Shown one piece after another: positions 17,029-24,107 of a stretch of 64,000 bases of DNA. Numbering within the stretch: position 1 is the stretch's first letter; every line of letters begins with the position of its first letter. The notes beneath the pieces were generated by a model, which was not told where the DNA came from, ran no database searches, and worked only from the letters and a program-made list of their open reading frames with translations. The stretch is from CAZGUH01 sp964529005. GTDB taxonomy: Bacteria; Actinomycetota; Acidimicrobiia; Acidimicrobiales; Ilumatobacteraceae. Position numbers and translations under genes: made by a program. Location of the stretch: NCBI GenBank assembly GCA_964529005.1, contig CAZGUH010000010.1, positions 1 through 64,000 on the forward strand, in the 5' to 3' direction.

Positions 17029-18057
17029 GTGACCACCGTGTTCGTCACCGGCGCTGCCGGGTTCATCGGCTCGAACTTCTGCCGTTACTGGAGCGAAGCC
17101 CATCCCGACGACGCGATCGTCGCCTTCGATCTGCTCACCTACGCGGGCGTCCGCGAGAACCTCGACGGGATCGAGCGGCTGACGTTCGCCCAGGGCGACA
17201 TCGGCGACGTCCAGCGGGTGGAGGATCTGCTGCGCGAGCACCGGGTCGACGTGATCGTCAACTTCGCCGCCGAGTCGCACAACAGCCTCGCGATCTTGGA
17301 CCCCGCGCGGTTCTTCCGCACCAACGTGCTCGGCACGCAAGGACTGTGCGAGGCGGCCAAGCGCGTCGGCGTCGCCCGTTTCCATCACGTCTCGACGTGC
17401 GAGGTGTACGGCGACTTGGACCTCGACACCGACGAGATGTTCACCGAGGAGTCGCCGTATCGGCCGCGCACGCCGTACAACGCGTCCAAGGCCGGTGGCG
17501 ATCACGCCGTGCGGGCCTACCACGAGACCTGGGGCCTGCCGATCACGATCACGAACTGCGCCAACAACTACGGCAAGTACCAGTTCCCCGAGAAGGTGAT
17601 CCCGTTCTTCACGACGCAGGCACTCCAGGATCTGCCGCTGCCGATGTACGCGTCGACCGACAACCGGCGTGAGTGGATCCATGCGGTCGACCACGCACGG
17701 GCGATCGACATGATCATCGACCGCGGCCGCGTCGGCGAGACGTATCACGTCGGAACCGGTGTGGAGAAGAGCATCGCCGAGATCGCCGATCTCGTGCTCG
17801 GCCACCTGGGCAAGCCGGATTCGTTGAAGACGATCGTCCCCGATCGCCCGAGCCACGACCGGCGCTACGTGCTCGACTGGTCGAAGATCCGCCGGGAGCT
17901 CGGCTGGGAGCCGATCGTCGACTTCGAGACCGGCGCCCACGAGACGATCGAGTGGTACGCGGCCAACGCCGACTGGTGGAAGCCGCTGCGCGAGCGGGCG
18001 CCGGTCGCCGAGGGCACGGCCTGGTCCACGACCACGACCGCCAGCCGAGGCGGGTAG
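17029..18057 (+). CDS. rmlB: dTDP-glucose 4,6-dehydratase-like NDP-sugar enzyme
   Basis: Extended SDR of 342 residues that should convert dTDP-glucose to dTDP-4-keto-6-deoxyglucose. The NAD site GAAGFIGSN is at the N-terminus, and the catalytic YxxxK is Y150/K154 in YNASKAGGDH. The active-site triad that reads TDE in RmlB proteins reads TCE here (VSTCEVYGDL, C124 in place of Asp). The usual AAESHVDRSI reads AAESHNSLAI. The general fold and NRREWIHAVDHARAI are conserved. The gene overlaps nothing, follows rmlA by 10 bases and precedes rmlD by 2. Substrate could differ from dTDP-glucose because of these substitutions. Confidence 0.82.
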   Translation: MTTVFVTGAAGFIGSNFCRYWSEAHPDDAIVAFDLLTYAGVRENLDGIERLTFAQGDIGDVQRVEDLLREHRVDVIVNFAAESHNSLAILDPARFFRTNVLGTQGLCEAAKRVGVARFHHVSTCEVYGDLDLDTDEMFTEESPYRPRTPYNASKAGGDHAVRAYHETWGLPITITNCANNYGKYQFPEKVIPFFTTQALQDLPLPMYASTDNRREWIHAVDHARAIDMIIDRGRVGETYHVGTGVEKSIAEIADLVLGHLGKPDSLKTIVPDRPSHDRRYVLDWSKIRRELGWEPIVDFETGAHETIEWYAANADWWKPLRERAPVAEGTAWSTTTTASRGG

Positions 18058-18059
18058 CG

Positions 18060-18923
18060 ATGCGGCTGATCGTCACGGGCGCGGCGGGACAGCTCGGGCG
18101 CGATGTGGTGCACGCCGCGGCCGCGCACGGCGACGAGGTCACGGCCGTCGACCGCGCCGAGCTCGACGTCACCGATCGCGCCGCTGTGCTCGAGGCGGTG
18201 GCCGCGCTGCGACCCGACGCGATCGTGCACTGCGCGGCGTGGACCGCGGTCGACGAATGCGAGTCCGATCCCGATCGAGCGTTCATCGTCAACGCGCTCG
18301 CCGTCCGCTGGATCGCCGAGGCGTGTCACCGCACCGGGGCCCACCTCGTGCACATCTCGACCGACTACGTCTTCGACGGCCACAAGCCGACGCCGTACGT
18401 CGAGTGGGACGTCACGCATCCCCTCGGCGTGTACGGGCGATCGAAGCTCGCCGGTGAGCACGAGGCGCTGGCGCTCGGCGCCGACGCGGCGGTGGTGCGC
18501 ACGTCGTGGGTGTGCAGCGGTCACGGGTCGAACATGGTGCGCACGATCGCCAAGCTCTCGGCCGAGCGCGACGAGCTGACGTTCGTCGACGACCAGATCG
18601 GCCACCCGACGTTCACGTCCGACCTGGCGCCGATGTTGCGCCGGCTCGCGCTCGAGCGCCGCAGCGGCGTGCATCACATCACCAACCAGGGTGTCGTCAG
18701 CTGGTTCGAGTTCGCCCGGGAGGTCGTCGCCGCGCTCGGTCGGAACCCGCTGATGGTGCGGCCGATCAGCACGGCCCAGCTGCTGCCGCCGCGGCCCGCT
18801 CAGCGGCCGGCGAACAGCGTGCTCGACAACGCGGTGCTGCGCGCGGCGGGGCTCCCGCAGCTGCCCGACTTCCGCGAGACGCTCGCCGCTGTCGCGGCGG
18901 CGCTGCGGACCGAGATGGGCTGA
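18060..18923 (+). CDS. rmlD: dTDP-4-dehydrorhamnose reductase
   Basis: Reduces dTDP-4-keto-rhamnose to dTDP-rhamnose. The 287-residue protein has the NADPH motif GAAGQLGRD, HCAAWTAVDECESD, the STDYVFDGHKPTPYVE segment characteristic of RmlD, and the catalytic YGRSK (Y and K). The ATG at 18060 lies 2 bases after the rmlB stop, so translation is probably coupled. No rmlC epimerase is present beside it; that step must be encoded elsewhere. Confidence 0.9.
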   Translation: MRLIVTGAAGQLGRDVVHAAAAHGDEVTAVDRAELDVTDRAAVLEAVAALRPDAIVHCAAWTAVDECESDPDRAFIVNALAVRWIAEACHRTGAHLVHISTDYVFDGHKPTPYVEWDVTHPLGVYGRSKLAGEHEALALGADAAVVRTSWVCSGHGSNMVRTIAKLSAERDELTFVDDQIGHPTFTSDLAPMLRRLALERRSGVHHITNQGVVSWFEFAREVVAALGRNPLMVRPISTAQLLPPRPAQRPANSVLDNAVLRAAGLPQLPDFRETLAAVAAALRTEMG

Positions 18924-18944
18924 CGGTGACGACGCCGGCGCCGC

Positions 18945-18950
18945 TACCGT
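18945..18950 (+). promoter_or_regulatory. -10 box TACCGT for thrC
   Basis: TACCGT is 8 bases before the thrC ATG at 18959, predicting a leaderless transcript separate from the rml operon. Confidence 0.4.
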
Positions 18951-18958
18951 CGCCTCCG

Positions 18959-20338
18959 ATGCGTTACGTCTCCACCCGTGGGCGCGCGCCCGTGCTCGGC
19001 TTCACCGACGTGTTGCTCACCGGGCTCGCAGCCGACGGGGGCCTGTACGTCCCGGAGAGCTGGCCGGCCTTGCCCGACGCCCTCGACGGCCCCTACGCCG
19101 ACGTCGCGGCGGCGGTCATGGCCCCGTTCGTCGGCGACGAGATCGCCCCCGCCGATCTGTTGCGCCTGTCGCGGGAGGCGTATGCCACGTTCCGCCATGC
19201 GGCGGTCGTGCCGCTGACGCAGATCGACGAGCGGCACTGGCTCCAGGAGCTCTTCCACGGCCCGACCCTGGCCTTCAAGGACGTCGCGCTCCAGCTCGTC
19301 GGCCGCCTGTTCGATCACGCCCTCGCCGCGCGCGGCGAGCGCGTCACGATCATCGGAGCGACGAGCGGCGACACCGGGTCGGCCGCGATCGACGGCGTGA
19401 AGGGGTGCGCGCACGTCGACATCGTGATCCTCTACCCGCTCGGCCGCGTCAGCGAGGTCCAGCGCCGGCAGATGACGACGGTGGACGCGCCGAACGTGCA
19501 TGCGGTGGCGGTGGAGGGCACGTTCGACGACTGTCAGGACCTCGTCAAAGCGATGTTCGCCGACGAGCGGTTCCGTGACGACATGCGCTTGTCCGCCGTG
19601 AACAGCATCAACTTCGCCCGCATCATGGCGCAGGTCGTCTACTACGTGACGGCGTCGCTGGCGTTGCGCGGCGCGTCGACGTTCTGCGTGCCGACCGGGA
19701 ACTTCGGCAATGTGCTGTCGGGGTGGATCGCCCAGCGGATGGGCGCTCCCATCAGCGGCTTCGTCGTGGCCAGCAACACCAACGACATCGTCGCCCGGTT
19801 CATCGAGGGCGGCGACATGACGACGGCGGAGGTCGTCCCGACGCTCAGCCCGAGCATGGACATCCAGGTGAGCTCGAACGTCGAGCGCCTGCTGTTCGAG
19901 ATGAACGGCCGCGACGGCGGGATGACCGCCGAGCAGCTGTTGCGGTTCCGCCGCACCGGCTCCCTGCGGGTCGAGCCCGACCAGCGGGAGAAGTGGATCA
20001 CCGGCACGTTCCACGCAGCCCGCCTCGACGACCAGGCGACGCTGGCGACGATCGCCCGCCACCACGAGCGCACCGGCGCTCTCATCGATCCCCACACCGC
20101 GGTCGGCGTCGGCGCCGTCGACCTGTTGCGTGGGCAGGGCCGGCTCGAGGGGCCGGTCGTGACGTTGGCCACGGCACACCCGGCCAAGTTCCCCGACGCC
20201 GTCATGACAGCCACGGGGATCCGCCCGGAGCTGCCGCCGCACCTCGCCGATTTGCTGGTCCGCCGCGAGCGCACGGTGGCGGTGACGAACGACATCGGCG
20301 CCGTACAGCACCTGGTGAGGACGCTGGTCAGCGGCTGA
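18959..20338 (+). CDS. thrC: Threonine synthase
   Basis: PLP enzyme converting O-phosphohomoserine to threonine. The 459-residue protein is the long form, with an N-terminal Thr_synth_N domain (MRYVSTRGRAPVLGFTDVLL). The PLP lysine is in GPTLAFKDVALQ, and the phosphate-binding and substrate motifs are ATSGDTGSAAID and PTGNFGNVLSGW. An in-frame GTG at 18926 is upstream of the -10 box and is not preferred. Confidence 0.93.
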   Translation: MRYVSTRGRAPVLGFTDVLLTGLAADGGLYVPESWPALPDALDGPYADVAAAVMAPFVGDEIAPADLLRLSREAYATFRHAAVVPLTQIDERHWLQELFHGPTLAFKDVALQLVGRLFDHALAARGERVTIIGATSGDTGSAAIDGVKGCAHVDIVILYPLGRVSEVQRRQMTTVDAPNVHAVAVEGTFDDCQDLVKAMFADERFRDDMRLSAVNSINFARIMAQVVYYVTASLALRGASTFCVPTGNFGNVLSGWIAQRMGAPISGFVVASNTNDIVARFIEGGDMTTAEVVPTLSPSMDIQVSSNVERLLFEMNGRDGGMTAEQLLRFRRTGSLRVEPDQREKWITGTFHAARLDDQATLATIARHHERTGALIDPHTAVGVGAVDLLRGQGRLEGPVVTLATAHPAKFPDAVMTATGIRPELPPHLADLLVRRERTVAVTNDIGAVQHLVRTLVSG

Positions 20339-20390
20339 GCTCGCCGCTCTCAGCGTTGCACGCGGCCGGCGCAGTCGGTAACGTGCGTAC

Positions 20391-20410
20391 CGGCCCGAGT
20401 TTCCGGGCCG
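20391..20410 (+). terminator. Hairpin after thrC / in rho leader
   Basis: A perfect 7-base stem CGGCCCG/CGGGCCG with a 6-base loop, 52 bases after the thrC stop and about 140 bases before the rho start. There is no U-tract. It could terminate thrC or be part of the rho leader. Confidence 0.35.
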
Positions 20411-20547
20411 ACCCCGCCTCCCCGCTGTGGTGGCGATCACCAAGTGGCGGTGGGGACATCTTCCTGCTGGCGGTGGGGCTGCCGGCGTCTTTCCACGTTC
20501 GAGCGCCCCGCCACGTCAGCCCACCCCTCCCTCTGAAAGAGGTACTC

Positions 20548-22386
20548 GTGGCCGCAGAGGCTCTCGAACAGTCGGTGCTGGAGTCCAAGGACAAGGAGCA
20601 GCTCGTCGCGATCGCGACCGCGCTCGGGATCAAGTCGCTGTCCCGGGCGAAGAAGGCCGACATCATCTCCAAGATCCTGCAGAGCACGGGTGGGGGCAAC
20701 GGGAGCGCAGCCGCGGCGACGAACGGAGCCGGTTCGCAGGCTGCCCCGGCAGCGCACCCGAACGGCGCCGAGGCGGCAGCCTCCGCTGGGACGAAGGCGG
20801 CGGCCAAGCCCTCGACGAAGGCGGCCAAGGAGCCGGGTCGCCCGCGGGCGTCCGCCCGCGCCGCCGCGACGCCCGCCGCGCCGCCGGCGCCGGCCGTCCA
20901 GCAGGACGTCCTCGTCGGGCCCGACGGCGAACCGCTCGCCGAGTGGGAGCTCGCGCTCGTGCGCGACGGCGCGATGGACGCCGCGGAGCTCGGGACGGCC
21001 CCCGCAGGCGCCTCGGCACCCGCGCCGGCTCCGGCTGCGGCGCCCGCTGCGCCGGCGAGCGACGAGGCCGGCGACGAGGACGACGAGCCGAGCGGCCCGG
21101 CCGAGGGAGAGAGCCGCAGCAGCAAGCGCCGTCGCCGCCGCCGGAACAAGAACCGCGGCGTCGACGCGGGCGCCCCCGGCGCCGACCGTCCGGACCAGCA
21201 GCAGCGCCCCGACCGCGCAGATCGGTACGAGCAGGGCGAGCAGCAGAGCCAGGAGCCGGTGCGGGTCGCGGGATACCTCGATCTGCGCGACGAGGGATAC
21301 GGCTTCCTGCGCGTCAACGGCTACCTCGCCAGCCGCGAGGACGCCTACATCCCGGTGAAGCTCACTCGCCAGTACGGGCTGCGCAAGGGCGATCACGTCA
21401 CCGGTCTCAGCCGCCCAGCGGGCCGCAACGAGAAGAACCCGGCGATGCTCGAGATCCACACGGTCAACGGCGAGAACCCGGAGAAGGCGCGCAATCGCCC
21501 GCGGTTCGAAGATCTCACCCCGCTGTTCCCCGACGAGAAGCTGCGCCTCGAGAACCCCGCCAACCCGAGCGACATGACGGCGCGCATCATCGATCTGATC
21601 TCGCCGATCGGCAAGGGTCAGCGCGGCATCATCGTGTCGCCGCCGAAGGCCGGCAAGACCACGGTGATGAAGACCATCGCCACCGCCATCGAGCGCAACA
21701 ACCCCGAGGTGAAGCTGATGGTGCTGCTCATCGACGAGCGGCCCGAGGAAGTCACCGACATGCGCCGCACGGTGAAGGGCGAGGTCATCGCGAGCACGTT
21801 CGACCGGCCCTCCGACGAGCACACGCACGTCGCCGAGCTGGCGATCGAGAAGGCCAAGCGCATGGTCGAGCGCGGCGAGGACGTCGTCATCATCCTCGAC
21901 GGCATCACCCGCCTCAGCCGGGCCTACAACCTCGCCGCTCCGGCGAGCGGCCGCATCATGAGCGGCGGCATCGACGCGGGCGCCCTGTACCCGCCGAAGA
22001 AGTTCTTCGGCGCCGCGCGCAACGTCGAGGAGGGCGGCTCGCTCACCATCCTCGCCACGGCGCTGGTCGAGACGAACAGCCGCATGGACGAGGCGATCTT
22101 CGAGGAGTTCAAGGGCACCGGCAACATGGAGCTGCGGCTCGACCGCAAGCTCGCCGAGCGCCGGATCTACCCGGCGATCGACGTCGACGCCAGCAGCACC
22201 CGGCACGAGGAGCTGCTGTTCGACCGCAAGGCGCTCCAGATGGTGTGGAAGTTGCGCCGCGTGCTGTCCGGCCTGGCGGCCGACGGGAACGCAGCCCCCG
22301 GCCTCGAGTTGCTCATCGACCGCCTGCGCACGTTCCGCACCAACGACGAGTTCCTGGCGGAGATCTCCAAGCAGCCCAGCATGTGA
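20548..22386 (+). CDS. rho: Transcription termination factor Rho
   Basis: Hexameric RNA-dependent ATPase that terminates transcription. The 612-residue protein has an N-terminal Rho_N helical segment (EQLVAIATALGIKSLSRAKK), then an Ala/Pro/Arg-rich low-complexity insert (about 48-230) with a basic SSKRRRRRRNKNRG patch. After these come the cold-shock RNA-binding domain (GYLDLRDEGYGFLRVNGYLA) and the ATPase core with Walker A PPKAGKTT (K370) and Walker B VVIILDGITRLSR. Such inserts are typical of actinobacterial Rho and add RNA binding. The GTG start has a GAAAGAGG Shine-Dalgarno 9 bases upstream. The upstream 210 bases hold a hairpin and no gene. Confidence 0.95.
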   Translation: MAAEALEQSVLESKDKEQLVAIATALGIKSLSRAKKADIISKILQSTGGGNGSAAAATNGAGSQAAPAAHPNGAEAAASAGTKAAAKPSTKAAKEPGRPRASARAAATPAAPPAPAVQQDVLVGPDGEPLAEWELALVRDGAMDAAELGTAPAGASAPAPAPAAAPAAPASDEAGDEDDEPSGPAEGESRSSKRRRRRRNKNRGVDAGAPGADRPDQQQRPDRADRYEQGEQQSQEPVRVAGYLDLRDEGYGFLRVNGYLASREDAYIPVKLTRQYGLRKGDHVTGLSRPAGRNEKNPAMLEIHTVNGENPEKARNRPRFEDLTPLFPDEKLRLENPANPSDMTARIIDLISPIGKGQRGIIVSPPKAGKTTVMKTIATAIERNNPEVKLMVLLIDERPEEVTDMRRTVKGEVIASTFDRPSDEHTHVAELAIEKAKRMVERGEDVVIILDGITRLSRAYNLAAPASGRIMSGGIDAGALYPPKKFFGAARNVEEGGSLTILATALVETNSRMDEAIFEEFKGTGNMELRLDRKLAERRIYPAIDVDASSTRHEELLFDRKALQMVWKLRRVLSGLAADGNAAPGLELLIDRLRTFRTNDEFLAEISKQPSM

Positions 22387-22421
22387 GGCGACCCGCCGCC
22401 CCGGCGGGTCCCACCCACCCA
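22367..22421. repeat. 55-base sequence repeated exactly across the N gap, left copy
   Basis: Covers the last codons and stop of rho plus its terminator hairpin. It is identical, base for base, to 22522-22576 on the other side of the N run. This is the overlap two adjacent contigs share in a k=55 de Bruijn assembly. Confidence 0.9.
22390..22410 (+). terminator. Rho gene terminator hairpin
   Basis: A perfect 8-base stem GACCCGCC/GGCGGGTC with loop GCCCC, 3 bases after the rho stop codon. No U-tract. It is repeated at 22545-22565 because of the assembly overlap. Confidence 0.55.
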
Positions 22422-22521
22422 NNNNNNNNNNNNNNNNNNNNNNNNNNNNNNNNNNNNNNNNNNNNNNNNNNNNNNNNNNNNNNNNNNNNNNNNNNNNNNN
22501 NNNNNNNNNNNNNNNNNNNNN
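22422..22521. other. Assembly gap of exactly 100 N
   Basis: Placeholder gap of default length. Because the same 55 bases abut both sides, the true gap is probably negative and no sequence is missing. Any frame crossing it is artificial. Confidence 0.95.
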
Positions 22522-22576
22522 CCAAGCAGCCCAGCATGTGAGGCGACCCGCCGCCCCGGCGGGTCCCACCCACCCA
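22522..22576. repeat. 55-base overlap, right copy
   Basis: Exact copy of 22367-22421, with the end of rho and its terminator. It should be merged with the left copy when the scaffold is corrected. Between here and rpmE (22791) there is no gene; the stretch holds the paired hairpin repeats and the rpmE promoter. Confidence 0.9.
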
Positions 22577-22596
22577 GCCCTCCCGCCCCTGTGCTT

Positions 22597-22635
22597 GGGC
22601 GCGAAGAGGTGCCGGCACGGCAGCCGATCGCGCCC
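22597..22635. repeat. 39-base GC-rich hairpin repeat, unit 1
   Basis: Outer 7-base arms GGGCGCG (22597-22603) and CGCGCCC (22629-22635) pair perfectly, and inner TGCCG/CGGCA can also pair. It is the same length as unit 2 at 22649-22687 and matches it at 31 of 39 positions by eye, including both arms and the central GCCGG and ACGGCAGCCG. The arrangement resembles REP/BIME-type intergenic elements. Confidence 0.6.
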
Positions 22636-22648
22636 GAGCCAACGTGAT

Positions 22649-22687
22649 GGGCGCGCGCCGCTGCCGGGACGGCAGCCGGGCGCGCCC
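22649..22687. repeat. 39-base GC-rich hairpin repeat, unit 2
   Basis: Same outer arms as unit 1 (GGGCGCG at 22649, CGCGCCC at 22681), with an inner 7-base stem GCTGCCG/CGGCAGC around a GGA loop. It is separated from unit 1 by 13 bases. CTTGGGCGCG at 22594 and CGCGCCCAAG at 22681 also pair over 10 bases, so both units could fold into one larger structure. Confidence 0.6.
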
Positions 22688-22750
22688 AAGAGGGTGGGGG
22701 AGAAGGGCGGGCGGGGACGCGCGGTCTGGGTGGGATCGGAACCGGGCCGG

Positions 22751-22756
22751 TACACT
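22751..22756 (+). promoter_or_regulatory. -10 box TACACT for rpmE
   Basis: TACACT lies 34 bases before the rpmE ATG, giving a short leader with a GGGAG Shine-Dalgarno. The -35 position is GC-only and not recognisable. Confidence 0.4.
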
Positions 22757-22790
22757 GAGCCGTCCCCTTTTCTCCTCGGGAGCGTTTGGC

Positions 22791-23003
22791 ATGAAGACCG
22801 AGATCCACCCCAACTACACCGAGACCACGGTGAAGTGCTCGTGCGGCAACGTCTTCACCACCCGCTCCACGCGCGGCGGCGACCTCACCGTCGAACTGTG
22901 CAACGAGTGCCACCCCTACTTCACCGGCAAGCAGAAGCTCGTCGACTCCGGTGGTCGGGTCGAGCGCTTCAACAAGCGGTACGGCGCCCGCAAGGGGAAG
23001 TGA
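22791..23003 (+). CDS. rpmE: 50S ribosomal protein L31 (zinc-binding C+ form)
   Basis: A 70-residue ribosomal protein of the central protuberance. It keeps all four zinc cysteines (C16, C18, C37, C40 in CSC and CNEC), marking it as the zinc-replete form rather than the zinc-independent paralogue. The start ATG has CGGGAG 8 bases upstream. The rho-rpmE-prfA-prmC order is a conserved bacterial arrangement. Confidence 0.95.
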   Translation: MKTEIHPNYTETTVKCSCGNVFTTRSTRGGDLTVELCNECHPYFTGKQKLVDSGGRVERFNKRYGARKGK

Positions 23004-23069
23004 CCTCCCGCCGCGTTCGCGCGTGAACGTCGTGCCTGCCCGCCGGGCGGCCGTTCTCGTCTCGCATCC

Positions 23070-24095
23070 GTGACGTCGCCGACACCGTCGAACGCCGAGA
23101 CCGAGAGGCGGGCGCGGCTGCTCGCCATCAAGCTCAACGCCTTGGTGCGCGACCACCTCGGGGCTGAGCCGGGCGGTGAGCCGCGGGTCTTCGCCCCGGG
23201 CGCCGCGCTGGTGGCGGGCGACGACGCGTGGGTGCTCGTCGACGAAGCCCCCGAGCAGAGCTTCGGCCGCGTGCTGGCGTGGGCCCTCAAGGCGGGCGTG
23301 CGGGCGGTGCACGTCCTCGCCGATCGGGGAACGGGCACGCTCGCGCGCCACGCCGGCGCGTTCGACTTTCCGGCGGAGATCTGGCACGTCAACGAGCGCA
23401 GCTTGCTGCCGGCCGTCGCCGAGCCCCTGCCGGTGGCCCCGCCGGTGCCGGCGGCGCACGACACCTATCTCCCGATCATCGTCGAGGCCGGCGCCGAGCC
23501 GGTGGTCGAGCACGGCGTGCTGTCCGGCGAAGTGCGGGGGCTGGAGGTCTGCCGCGCGGTGACGGACGTCCACACCGGCCAGCACCGGCTCGAGGTCGGC
23601 ATCGGGGCGCACGACCGCGAAGCGTTCCTCATGTTGCACGGCAACGTGCCGACGGTCGACGCGCTCCGCGGCGTCGTGGCCGCGGTCGAGCCCCATCGGT
23701 CCGCCGGAGCGCCGCCGCATCCGCTCAACCGGCTGGCCGCCGAGCGCCTTCTGCGGTGGAAGGCCGTGCATGAGCCAGCGTCCGCCGGCGCCTCCGACCT
23801 TGCGATCGCGGCGCCGCCCGTGCCGCGGGCGAACGTGAAGGACGCGGTTCCCTGCGTCGCCCGCGGCGTCGACGTCGACGGGCAGCCGATGGTGGTGGTC
23901 TGCTCGACGGGCGTCGACCTATCGGTGGCGCCGTTCGCGACCGACGCACGTGCGGACGTCGTGGGCGAGGGCGGCGATCCGGCAGCGGTGCGCTGTGTGG
24001 TGCTCACGCCGCAGCGCGACGTCAACGCCGTCACGCGCCGACTCGCCGCGATCGCCACGCCTCCGGTCGAGGTCGCCGGCTGGCCGATCCCGTAG
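23070..24095 (+). CDS. Conserved hypothetical protein between rpmE and prfA
   Basis: A 341-residue soluble protein with no motif I recognise. It begins with a charged helix (ERRARLLAIKLNALVRDHL) and then VFAPGAALVAGDDAWVLVD and RAVHVLADRGTG, resembling a small alpha/beta fold. A second half contains FLMLHGNVPTVDALRGVVAAVEPHR. The GTG start at 23070 lacks a Shine-Dalgarno. The stop codon is part of the -10 box of prfA, and only 12 bases separate the genes. Its place in a conserved translation block suggests an information-processing role, but that is inference from position alone. Confidence 0.65.
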   Translation: MTSPTPSNAETERRARLLAIKLNALVRDHLGAEPGGEPRVFAPGAALVAGDDAWVLVDEAPEQSFGRVLAWALKAGVRAVHVLADRGTGTLARHAGAFDFPAEIWHVNERSLLPAVAEPLPVAPPVPAAHDTYLPIIVEAGAEPVVEHGVLSGEVRGLEVCRAVTDVHTGQHRLEVGIGAHDREAFLMLHGNVPTVDALRGVVAAVEPHRSAGAPPHPLNRLAAERLLRWKAVHEPASAGASDLAIAAPPVPRANVKDAVPCVARGVDVDGQPMVVVCSTGVDLSVAPFATDARADVVGEGGDPAAVRCVVLTPQRDVNAVTRRLAAIATPPVEVAGWPIP

Positions 24096-24098
24096 CCT
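24093..24098 (+). promoter_or_regulatory. -10 box TAGCCT for prfA
   Basis: TAGCCT begins at the stop codon of the upstream gene and lies 9 bases before the prfA ATG, predicting an almost leaderless message. Confidence 0.4.
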
Positions 24099-24107
24099 CG
24101 GCTTCTC

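Noticed and set aside
15939..18923. Whole rml region as a secondary-metabolite sugar cluster
   Set aside because: No glycosyltransferase, aminotransferase or biosynthetic core gene is adjacent. Cell-wall rhamnose beside an LCP gene is simpler.
20437..22755. Long minus-strand frame across rho and the N gap
   Set aside because: It passes through the N run, which cannot be translated, and mirrors rho. No homology.
22167..23771. Minus-strand frame from rho through the gap to the hypothetical gene
   Set aside because: Crosses 100 N and a duplicated assembly overlap; artificial.
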